DNA from: Brachyspira murdochii DSM 12563
GTDB taxonomy: Bacteria > Spirochaetota > Brachyspiria > Brachyspirales > Brachyspiraceae
Direction: 5' to 3'
DNA length: 64,000 bases
Assembly: GCF_000092845.1 (NCBI RefSeq)
Contig: NC_014150.1
Location: 3,106,704 to 3,170,703 of the forward strand
Under the pieces are notes generated by a model. It made no database searches, was not told the origin of the DNA, and saw only the letters and a program-made list of their open reading frames with translations. Positions within the stretch are counted from its first letter, which is position 1. Every line of letters starts with the position of its first letter. Below are positions 56,344 through 64,000 of this stretch, one piece after another. The position numbers and the translations under genes were made by a program.

Positions 56344-57804
56344 ATGAAGAAATATAAACCTGCAAATAAAGAAGAATTAAAACAATTAACTGAAGATGAA
56401 AATATTAATCTTGGAAGTATTGATACAAGTTTAATAACTGATATGAGTTCTTTATTTAAAGAAGCTTCAAGAAAAAAATTTAATGGCATAGAAACTTGGG
56501 ATACTTCTAATGTAACAGATATGCATGATATATTTTTTAATTGCAGAAAGTTTAATAATGATATATCAAAATGGAATGTATCTAATGTTGAAAATATGAG
56601 CTGTATGTTTTTCGGTGCTGAAAGATTTAATCAGTATATGAGTGATTGGAATGTTTCAAAAGTTACAGATATGAACAGTATGTTTTTTGCTTGTAAGAAC
56701 TTTAATCAGTCATTAAATAATTGGAATGTATCTAATGTTAAAGATATGAGTTTTATGTTTTACGGGGCATCATCATTCAATCAGCCATTGAATAATTGGA
56801 ATGTAAGCAATGTAAAAAATATGTATGGAATGTTTAACGGATGTAAGTTATTTAATCAGGATTTAAACAATTGGAATGTTTCTAATGTAGAAAATATGAG
56901 TTGTATGTTTTTTGAGGCAGAAATTTTTGATAAGCCTTTAAATAATTGGAATGTTAGTAATGTTAAAAAAACGTATAGTATGTTTGGAAATTGTAAAAAA
57001 TTCAATCAGTGCTTGAATGATTGGAATGTTTCTAATGTTACAGATATGAATTGTATGTTTAAATATGGTGAGAGTTTTAATCAGCCATTAAATAATTGGG
57101 ATACTTCTAATGTTGAGAATATGTATAGTATGTTTGAGGAAGCTTTAAACTTTAATCAGCCATTAAATAATTGGAATGTTTCTAATGTTACAGATATGGG
57201 AAATATGTTTTGCAGATGTAAGAGTTTTAACCAGCCATTAAATAATTGGAATACTTCTAATGTTAATAATATGAGATGCATGTTTTTTGGAGCAGAAAAT
57301 TTTAATCAAGATATCAATAAATGGAATGTTAGTAAAGTAAAAAATATGCTTTCTATGTTTGAGAATGCTTATAATTTTAATAGTCCTTTAAATAATTGGG
57401 ATACTTCTAATGTTTTATATATCAATCGCATGTTTTTTTACGCAAAGAATTTTAATCAGCCTTTAAATAATTGGAATACTTCTAATGTGAAAAATATGAA
57501 CAGCATTTTTTCAGGCTGTGAAAGTTTTAATCAGTCAATAGAGGATTGGAAAATAAATAAAACTTGTGTTATTGATAATATTTTTGAGAATGCTGTTTCT
57601 TTTAAAAATACAAAATCAATACTTAATATTTATTTTATTGCTAGAGGAAATCATAAGAAAAAACTTTTATCTATGCTTGAAGAATGCGATATTAAAGAAG
57701 TTTATATGGAAGCTGTTAAACATTCCAAATTAAAAGATTTTATTAAAAAATTAGAAAATGTTTATTATGATGAATTAAAAGAATTAATTGATAAGAAGAA
57801 ATAA
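56344..57804 (+). CDS. BspA-like/DUF285 repeat protein, 15 repeats
   Basis: 486 residues: the shared cap (MKKYKPANKEELKQLTEDEN, SLITDMSSLF), then about 15 repeats of 25 residues from about 40 to 415 (FNQPLNNWNVSNVTDM is typical). A charged helical tail of about 70 residues follows (KKKLLSMLEECDIKEVYMEA). Repeats are almost identical in places at DNA level, with a 75-base period. No signal peptide. Weak GAG before the ATG. It follows the short form by 64 bases, so one transcript is possible. Confidence 0.88.
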   Translation: MKKYKPANKEELKQLTEDENINLGSIDTSLITDMSSLFKEASRKKFNGIETWDTSNVTDMHDIFFNCRKFNNDISKWNVSNVENMSCMFFGAERFNQYMSDWNVSKVTDMNSMFFACKNFNQSLNNWNVSNVKDMSFMFYGASSFNQPLNNWNVSNVKNMYGMFNGCKLFNQDLNNWNVSNVENMSCMFFEAEIFDKPLNNWNVSNVKKTYSMFGNCKKFNQCLNDWNVSNVTDMNCMFKYGESFNQPLNNWDTSNVENMYSMFEEALNFNQPLNNWNVSNVTDMGNMFCRCKSFNQPLNNWNTSNVNNMRCMFFGAENFNQDINKWNVSKVKNMLSMFENAYNFNSPLNNWDTSNVLYINRMFFYAKNFNQPLNNWNTSNVKNMNSIFSGCESFNQSIEDWKINKTCVIDNIFENAVSFKNTKSILNIYFIARGNHKKKLLSMLEECDIKEVYMEAVKHSKLKDFIKKLENVYYDELKELIDKKK

Positions 57805-57913
57805 AAAATTAATTAGATGATAAGTTTTAATAATAATTATATTGACTTAATAGTAATTACTTAATATACTAAAATAAAAAATATAAATATATAAATATAG
57901 GTATCAATAAAAA

Positions 57914-59071
57914 ATGGATTGCAAAAAGTTAAATGATATTATTATTTCTATGAGAAGAGATTTGCATAAAATACCAGAAGTGGGTACAGAACTTCCAAAA
58001 ACAAAAAACTATGTTATAAATAAATTAAAAGAATTGGGACTATCTTATAAAGAGTCTTCAATTGATAGCGGACTTGTATGCGATATAGGAAATGATAATG
58101 GTAAAAATATAGCAGCAATTAGAGCAGATATGGACGCTTTACCTATAGAAGAGGAAACAGGATTTGATTATGCTTCTAAAAATGGGAATATGCATGCATG
58201 CGGACATGATGCTCATACAGCCTGTTTACTTGGGGCTGCTTATTATTTAAGTGAAAATAAATCAAGAATAAAAGGTACTGTAAGATTAGTTTTTCAGGCA
58301 GCGGAAGAATTAGCAGTAGGTGCTCATAATATGCTTAATTCTGGTTTGCTTGATGGAGTTAATGCTATAGTGGGTACTCATATAGGTACTTTGGCTGCTA
58401 ATGTTCCTAGCGGGGAGTTTGTATTAAAAGAAGGTGCTTTAATGGCTTCTAATGACAGAATATTTATAAAGGTTATAGGTAAAGGTTCTCATGGTGCTTA
58501 TCCTCATCTTTCTGTTGATCCTATATTAACAGCAAGTCAGATAATACAGGCAATCTATAATATTAAAAGTAGAGAGATACTTGCAACAGATCCTATAATA
58601 ATTTCTATATGTATGGTTCATGCTGGAAGTCAGTATAATGTAATACCATCTGAAGTTAATATCGAAGGAACTTTTAGAACATTCAGTGAAGATACTAGAG
58701 TTTTTATAACTGAGAGAATAAAAGAAGTAGTTCATTCTATTGCTAGTGCCAATAGGGCAGAAGCTGAAGTTATAATAAAAAGGCGTGGTGCTCCTGTTAT
58801 CAATAATGCTGATATATACAAAGAGCTTGATGAAGTATGCAGCAGTCTTAACTTTAAAAAGGCTTCTCATTATGAGCTTTCTATGGCAGGTGAGGATTTC
58901 GCTGATTATTTAGAGAAAATTAAAGGAGCTTTTATATTATTTTCTACAGCCACAGAAAAAAATATAGCTCATCATAACAGAAAATTTGAAATAGATGAAT
59001 CAAAATTATATCAGCCTTCTGTACTTATGAGTGAATGGGCTATTAAACATTTGGAGCTGAACAATTATTAA
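57914..59071 (+). CDS. M20 family amidohydrolase (hippurate hydrolase-like)
   Basis: 385 residues. The zinc-site motif MHACGHDAHTACLLGAAYYL is at about 95, the catalytic glutamate in VFQAAEELAVGAHNML near 133, and GTHIGT near 158. The dimerisation domain starts KVIGKGSHGAYPHLSVDP near 192. The group hydrolyses N-acyl amino acids (aminoacylase, hippuricase, or IAA-amino acid hydrolase types). Cytoplasmic. The gene splits the BspA-like cluster and is unrelated to it. AGGT lies before the ATG. Confidence 0.92.
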   Translation: MDCKKLNDIIISMRRDLHKIPEVGTELPKTKNYVINKLKELGLSYKESSIDSGLVCDIGNDNGKNIAAIRADMDALPIEEETGFDYASKNGNMHACGHDAHTACLLGAAYYLSENKSRIKGTVRLVFQAAEELAVGAHNMLNSGLLDGVNAIVGTHIGTLAANVPSGEFVLKEGALMASNDRIFIKVIGKGSHGAYPHLSVDPILTASQIIQAIYNIKSREILATDPIIISICMVHAGSQYNVIPSEVNIEGTFRTFSEDTRVFITERIKEVVHSIASANRAEAEVIIKRRGAPVINNADIYKELDEVCSSLNFKKASHYELSMAGEDFADYLEKIKGAFILFSTATEKNIAHHNRKFEIDESKLYQPSVLMSEWAIKHLELNNY

Positions 59072-59284
59072 AATTATACCTAATTTCAAAATTTATCAAA
59101 AAAAATTATATAATAAAAAATTAATAATATAATTATTCTTGAATATAAAATAAATTATCATATTGGTATGAATAGTATGCTGTAATCAGTCATATAAAAA
59201 ATAATTTTATTTTTTATATAGAAAATTTACACAATATATATTATACTACAACTAAAAATTATGTAAACTTATCAAGGAGCATAT

Positions 59285-61858
59285 ATGAAGAAATATAAAC
59301 CTGAAACAAAAGAAGAATTAGAAAAATTAGTATATACTGATGGAATAAAACTCTATGATGTAGATACAAGCCTTATTACTGATATGAGCGAACTTTTTTA
59401 TAAAAGCAGCAGAAAGGATTTTGAAGGCATAGAAGACTGGGACGTTTCAAATGTTGAGGATATGTCATATATGTTTGCATATATGAGTTATGATAGTTTT
59501 GAAAGCCGTTCTAAAGCTAAGTTTAATCGTAATCTTAATAATTGGAATGTATCCAAAGTTAAGCATATGAGTTTTATGTTTTATTATTGTCATGATTTTA
59601 ATCAGCCTTTAGATAAATGGGACGTTTCTAATGTTGAGGATATGTTTAGAATGTTTGATAATTGTAAAAAATTCAATCAGCCTTTAAATAGTTGGAATGT
59701 ATCCAATGTAACAAATATGAGCGGTATGTTCCAGGTAGCAGAAAGTTTTAATCAGCCTTTAGACAAATGGGACGTTTCTAATGTTACAACTATGAGAGCT
59801 ATGTTTAATTATGCTAAAGCGTTTAATCAAGATATAAGCAATTGGAATGTTAGTAAAGTTGAAGATATGGGTTATATGTTTAGTATATGTGTTAATTTTA
59901 ATCAGCCTCTTAATGATTGGGACGTATCTAAAGTAAAAACTATGGAGGGTATGTTTAGAAGTGCTTTTAAATTCAATCAGCCTTTAGATAAATGGGATAC
60001 TTCAAAGGTTGAAAATATGAATGAGATGTTTAGTCAATGTGACAGCTTTAATCAGCCTTTAAATAGCTGGAATGTATCCAATGTAAAAACTATGGAATCT
60101 ATGTTTCGCAGTACTGAAGCTTTTAATCAGCCTCTTGATAAATGGAATACAAAAAAATTAAAAACAATGTTTGGAATGTTTGACTTTGCTAAAGGTTATA
60201 ATTGTTTTGATTCATTATCAAAATGGGATTTAAATAAAGTATCAGAAATGAGTAATTTATGCTTTGAAAAGTATGAAGAACTGCCTTTAAAAATCAAAGC
60301 GTATCTTCAGGCATTTTATGGTTCTTATAAAGATTATTTAACTATTACAAAAGAGAATGTAAAAGAAGTATATGATTTAATATCAAAAGATACAAATAAA
60401 AAAATTTTGTCATTAAAAAAGAGATTAGAAAGCGAGTTTAGTGAAGAACTTTCATCTGTTACGGATAATTATAATTTCAAAACTATAGAAGAAGCAGAAA
60501 AATATGTTGAAGATAATTATAATAAAAAAGATGATAAAAAGGTGAGCTTTATAAATGATTATAAGGTTTTGATAAAAGATAAATCAAGAGAAGTTGAAAA
60601 TAAAGTTTTAAAATATATATATTTGGAATATTTGCTTCTTAAAAGAGATGTTAAAAGATTAATGCAGGTTGACAATATCGTTAATTTACTTGATAAAGAA
60701 TCGTTTATAAATTTTGCTAAAAATATCTATGAGGAAACTAATAAAGAAACAGCTGCTTTTATATATGCTATATACGGAGGAGATGAGGCCATAAAAGATA
60801 TATATAAAAAAGAACATGACACAAAACTTTCACTTATAATAATTAAATTAAATATAGAAAGTAAATATGCACTTAGATTATTATATGAAATATATTCAAA
60901 TACAAAAAAATCTGAAGTTCGTTATGAGGCTTATAATTTAATTGAGGAAGTTATGAAAAAAATGGATATTAGTTATAATGAATTCCAATTAAGATATTCA
61001 TCTGATTTCGGATTTGATTCTAAAGGGGAAAAAACGTTGAATAAAAATTATAAATTAATTTTGAATAGTGATTATTCTTTGAGGCTTTTTGATATAAATA
61101 ATAATAAAGAATTAAAAAGGCTTCCCCAAAACTTTGATGAAGATTTAAAAGAAGAAGTAACAAAATTAAGAAAAGAAATTCCTTCTTTTATGAAAGATAC
61201 TTCTTCTGCTTTAGCTATTTTATTAGCAAGCGGAGAGAAATACAGTTATGATGTATTCAAAGAGGTTTTTATTGATAATGCTATGATGAATAGATTTGCT
61301 TCATCTTTGATATGGAATCTATATGATAAAGATGATAATTTTATAACTACTTTCAGATATTCAGGCGACGGAAGTTATTCAAATTGTGAAGATGAAGAAG
61401 TAAAAATTGATGATAATACTTTTATAGGTTTGGCAAGCCCTGTAGAAATGGACGATGACACTATAAATAAATGGAGAAAGCAGCTTGAAGATTATGAAAT
61501 AGCACAGCCTTTACAGCAATTAACTGTCATAAAATTAGATAAAGATAATTTGAAAAACGAAGTAGAAAAAATAGATAATTTAGAAATAGCTTATGGTACT
61601 TTCGAGGCTTTTGGTGCAAGATATGAAATGTATTCTGAGTATATAGGATATGATGTCGTTAAAAGCTATTCATTAAAAACAAAGAATGGAGATACTTTTA
61701 CTATAGATGCTGATGTTGATTCCAATACTGATTTTCATGATAGAGTAAAAATTGATATTTATTTTGATAATGAAAATGGTGAAGAGGTGAGTAAAAGATT
61801 TATCTATACTTTATTAGTATTAATGATTTGGGATTTTAGACTTACAGATTTATTTTAA
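59285..61858 (+). CDS. BspA-like/DUF285 repeats fused to a DUF4132 module
   Basis: 857 residues in three parts. The shared cap (1-45) leads to about eleven 25-residue DUF285 repeats (to about 340). A charged helical middle (about 345-600) follows. A C-terminal DUF4132-like region has RFASSLIWNLYDKDDNFITT (about 680), GLASPVEMDDDTINKWRKQL and YEIAQPLQQLTV (about 735). DUF4132 is best known from MolR-type WGR proteins of unclear role. No signal peptide. AAGGAG precedes the ATG. The 213-base gap before it holds no other gene. Confidence 0.85.
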   Translation: MKKYKPETKEELEKLVYTDGIKLYDVDTSLITDMSELFYKSSRKDFEGIEDWDVSNVEDMSYMFAYMSYDSFESRSKAKFNRNLNNWNVSKVKHMSFMFYYCHDFNQPLDKWDVSNVEDMFRMFDNCKKFNQPLNSWNVSNVTNMSGMFQVAESFNQPLDKWDVSNVTTMRAMFNYAKAFNQDISNWNVSKVEDMGYMFSICVNFNQPLNDWDVSKVKTMEGMFRSAFKFNQPLDKWDTSKVENMNEMFSQCDSFNQPLNSWNVSNVKTMESMFRSTEAFNQPLDKWNTKKLKTMFGMFDFAKGYNCFDSLSKWDLNKVSEMSNLCFEKYEELPLKIKAYLQAFYGSYKDYLTITKENVKEVYDLISKDTNKKILSLKKRLESEFSEELSSVTDNYNFKTIEEAEKYVEDNYNKKDDKKVSFINDYKVLIKDKSREVENKVLKYIYLEYLLLKRDVKRLMQVDNIVNLLDKESFINFAKNIYEETNKETAAFIYAIYGGDEAIKDIYKKEHDTKLSLIIIKLNIESKYALRLLYEIYSNTKKSEVRYEAYNLIEEVMKKMDISYNEFQLRYSSDFGFDSKGEKTLNKNYKLILNSDYSLRLFDINNNKELKRLPQNFDEDLKEEVTKLRKEIPSFMKDTSSALAILLASGEKYSYDVFKEVFIDNAMMNRFASSLIWNLYDKDDNFITTFRYSGDGSYSNCEDEEVKIDDNTFIGLASPVEMDDDTINKWRKQLEDYEIAQPLQQLTVIKLDKDNLKNEVEKIDNLEIAYGTFEAFGARYEMYSEYIGYDVVKSYSLKTKNGDTFTIDADVDSNTDFHDRVKIDIYFDNENGEEVSKRFIYTLLVLMIWDFRLTDLF

Positions 61859-61869
61859 TTTTATTGTTT

Positions 61870-61985
61870 GCAGTGGCTTTAACCCCACACACCCACTTCT
61901 TTTGCGACCGAAGGAAGTGCCTGTGGTATTGCCACAAAGAAGCTATATCCTAGACAGGCTCGGATACGCTTAGCGAAAGGCTACA
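61870..61985. repeat. GC-rich dispersed palindromic repeat (copy 2)
   Basis: A GC-rich island. On the minus strand it contains GCAAAAGAAGTGGGTGTGTG, matching the core of the island at 10228-10310 apart from a short insertion there. Internal pairings such as CTGTGG/CCACA and CACTTCTT/GAAGGAAGTG are visible. No open frame spans it. Confidence 0.6.
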
Positions 61986-62058
61986 TTTTGGATTTAATTT
62001 TATGAATTACCTTACATTTAAGACGATTTTAGTATGATTTAGTATTAATTTTATACTT

Positions 62059-62122
62059 GCACTTTCGCGAAGCGTGCCTACGGCAGCAACTTTGGCGAAG
62101 CCCACCTGCGGTGTGCGGCGGG
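62059..62122. repeat. GC-rich dispersed repeat (copy 3, shorter)
   Basis: A second GC-rich island in the same gap, with the hairpin GCACTTTCGCGAAGCGTGC and a GCGGTGTGCGGCGGG end. It shares the CGAAG/GCGAAGC style of the other islands but not their core. Between the islands the gap is plain AT-rich sequence. Confidence 0.5.
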
Positions 62123-62141
62123 AAAAAGTTGAATAAAAAAA

Positions 62142-62170
62142 TTGACAAACTTAAAAATTTTCAGTATATA
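62142..62170 (+). promoter_or_regulatory. Promoter of the last BspA-like gene
   Basis: TTGACA (62142-62147), 17 bases, TATATA (62165-62170), right after the third GC-rich island. Confidence 0.62.
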
Positions 62171-62245
62171 TAAATAAGTATTATTATTAGTAGTTAATTT
62201 AGTGCTGCTATTTATATATATTAAAATTTATAATGAGGATATGAG

Positions 62246-64000
62246 ATGATGAAAAAATATAAACCAACAACAAAAGAAGAATTAAAAAGATTAGTATTCA
62301 CCAACAACGGTATAAAACTTAGTTGTATTGATACAAGTCTTATTACAGATATGAGCGACCTTTTTAATAAAAGTGAAAGAAAAGATTTTGATGGCATAGA
62401 AGAGTGGGATACTTCTAATGTTGAGAATATGGCTTATATGTTTGCATATATGGACTACAATGTTTTGGGACAATATTCAATGACAGAGTTTAATTCTAAT
62501 TTAAATAATTGGAATGTATCAAAAGTGAAAAACATGATTTATATGTTTGCTTATTGTACATATTTTAATCAGCCTTTAAATAAATGGGACGTTTCAAATG
62601 TGGAAAATATGTCTGGCATGTTTTTGGGTGCTAAAAAGTTTAATCAGCCTTTAAATAATTGGAATGTATCTAAAGTGAAAGATATGAGCGATATGTTTCA
62701 TAGCTGTGAAGTATTTAATAGACCTTTGGACAAATGGGATGTTTCTAATGTTAAAGATATGTCTAATATGTTTAATGTGGCTTTGAAATTTAATCAGAAT
62801 ATAAATAATTGGAATGTATCTAATGTTGAAGATTTATCAAAGACGTTTCGTTATTGTAAAGCTTTTGATCAGCCTCTTAATGATTGGGACGTATCTAATG
62901 TGAAAAATATGCAACATATATTTTCGGACTGTGAAAATTTTAATCAGCCTTTAGATAAATGGGATACTTCTAATGTTGAAAGTATGGAATTTGCATTTAG
63001 AGCATGCGGTAAATTTAATCAGCCTTTAAATAGCTGGAATATGTCTAAAGTAACAAATATAGAGCATATGTTTGCTTTTACACACGAATTTAATCAGCCT
63101 CTTGATAAATGGGATACAAGAAATGTCATTAGTGTAATGCTGTTGTTTGCCTATGCACACAAGTTTGATCATTATGAATCTTTAGCAAATTGGAATTTAG
63201 ACAGTTTACAAGCTATAAATATAATTTGTGATGATAAGGATATGGATAAATTACCTACAAGAATTCAAGTATATAGGCAGGCATTTTTTCCTAAGGCCGA
63301 TATTATAAGTATAACAAAATTTAATGTTAAAGAAATATATGAGCTTATTGCAGATGATAAAAATAAAAAAGTTGTAAGATTGAAAAAAAGACTTGAAAGT
63401 GATTTCTCATCAGAGCTTTCATTTGTTACAAATAATTATAATTTCAAAACTATAGAAAAAGCAGAAAAGTATGCTGAAAGAAATTACAATGCTAAAAAAT
63501 ATGATAAGAAACTTGAATTTATAAAAAAGTGCCATGTATTAATAAAAGATAAATCAAGAGAAGTGAATATAAATCTTATAAAGTATATATATTCAGAATA
63601 TTTGTCTTTAAAGAAAACTATTAAAAAATTAGAAAAAATTGATAATATGGTTAATTTGCTTGATTTAAAATCATTTGTGAATTTTACTAAAGAGATTTAT
63701 TTAAAAAATCAAGATGAAGTTATCACTGCTTTTGTTTATGCTATGTACGGAGGAGATAAAGCTTTAAAGAAAATATCAGAATTAATGTATACTATTGAAT
63801 CAAAAAATCTCCTTACAATGATAAGCTTCAATATAGAAAGCAGATATGCTCAGAGTTTATTATATAAAATATATATAAATTCAACTAAAAGTGCAATTCG
63901 TAAAGAAGCAGTAGAAATGATTAATGACTTACTTGAAAAAATTAATATAGGCTATACTGAATTTAGATTAAGATGTATGCCTAATTTGGGATTTAATTCT
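62246..64000 (+). CDS. BspA-like/DUF285 protein, probably DUF4132 type, cut by the window edge
   Basis: An open frame of exactly 585 codons from the ATG at 62246 (GAGG 7 bases before) to the last base. The cap MMKKYKPTTKEELKRLVF and about eleven DUF285 repeats match the protein at 59285. The helical middle does too (NVKEIYELIADDKNKKVVRL corresponds to the KEVYDLISKDTNKKI region there), so a DUF4132 end is expected beyond the window. No signal peptide. The two proteins look like tandem duplicates. Confidence 0.88.
   Translation, partial: MMKKYKPTTKEELKRLVFTNNGIKLSCIDTSLITDMSDLFNKSERKDFDGIEEWDTSNVENMAYMFAYMDYNVLGQYSMTEFNSNLNNWNVSKVKNMIYMFAYCTYFNQPLNKWDVSNVENMSGMFLGAKKFNQPLNNWNVSKVKDMSDMFHSCEVFNRPLDKWDVSNVKDMSNMFNVALKFNQNINNWNVSNVEDLSKTFRYCKAFDQPLNDWDVSNVKNMQHIFSDCENFNQPLDKWDTSNVESMEFAFRACGKFNQPLNSWNMSKVTNIEHMFAFTHEFNQPLDKWDTRNVISVMLLFAYAHKFDHYESLANWNLDSLQAINIICDDKDMDKLPTRIQVYRQAFFPKADIISITKFNVKEIYELIADDKNKKVVRLKKRLESDFSSELSFVTNNYNFKTIEKAEKYAERNYNAKKYDKKLEFIKKCHVLIKDKSREVNINLIKYIYSEYLSLKKTIKKLEKIDNMVNLLDLKSFVNFTKEIYLKNQDEVITAFVYAMYGGDKALKKISELMYTIESKNLLTMISFNIESRYAQSLLYKIYINSTKSAIRKEAVEMINDLLEKINIGYTEFRLRCMPNLGFNS

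Noticed and set aside
56344-57804. CRISPR array or transposon repeats suggested by the 75-base period
   Set aside because: The periodicity is explained by coding 25-residue DUF285 repeats in an uninterrupted frame.

Overview
The window is about 64 kb of very AT-rich DNA (by eye roughly a quarter to 30% GC). Intergenic gaps are short, Shine-Dalgarno sites are GGAG-type, and promoters are sigma70-like (TTGACA/TATAAT). The gene content (TlyA, BspA-like DUF285 repeat proteins, GH57/DUF3536, GHL10 lipoprotein, many small Brachyspira-like TPR proteins) points to an intestinal spirochaete, most probably Brachyspira. This is inference from protein families and composition; no rRNA is present to confirm it. 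No tRNA, rRNA, CRISPR array or complete insertion sequence was seen.

Layout. 1-10 kb: a cut-off membrane protein and an ATP-grasp fusion protein, CsaA, an XPB-type helicase, a TPR membrane protein, a D-2-hydroxyacid dehydrogenase and an oligopeptide-binding lipoprotein. 10-20 kb: a small inverted-repeat element with a GC-rich core, an MltD-like lytic transglycosylase that probably starts at ATT, a Na/Pi symporter, a TM2 protein, a TPR protein, gyrB, a flavin oxidoreductase, and PTS IIA and IIB proteins without a IIC. 20-38 kb: a nucleotidase lipoprotein, PepF, a second TM2 protein, a pyridoxal kinase, a P-type Ca/Mn ATPase behind what looks like a yybP-ykoY manganese riboswitch with its terminator, a TPR/Mrr-like protein, RlmE, an RseC-like protein, a GH57 enzyme and TlyA.

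38.3-45.9 kb: six tandem paralogues, all on the minus strand. Each has the architecture cNMP-like domain, helical TPR-like linker, second cNMP-like domain, Crp-type winged helix, and most have their own promoter. Both ligand pockets depart from the usual cyclic-nucleotide cassette. This is the strongest candidate for an undescribed signalling system.

46-55.5 kb: a GHL10 lipoprotein, thioredoxin, a type II restriction-modification pair (the nuclease apparently on a leaderless mRNA), then a consensus promoter firing into 19 perfect copies of AAACTCT, an Imm51-like immunity protein, a TPR protein, a flavin reductase and glutamate dehydrogenase.

55.7-64 kb: four BspA-like/DUF285 repeat proteins interrupted by an M20 amidohydrolase. 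None of the four has a signal peptide. One, and probably the one cut off at the right edge, joins the repeats to a DUF4132 (MolR-like) module. Another GC-rich dispersed repeat lies between the last two.
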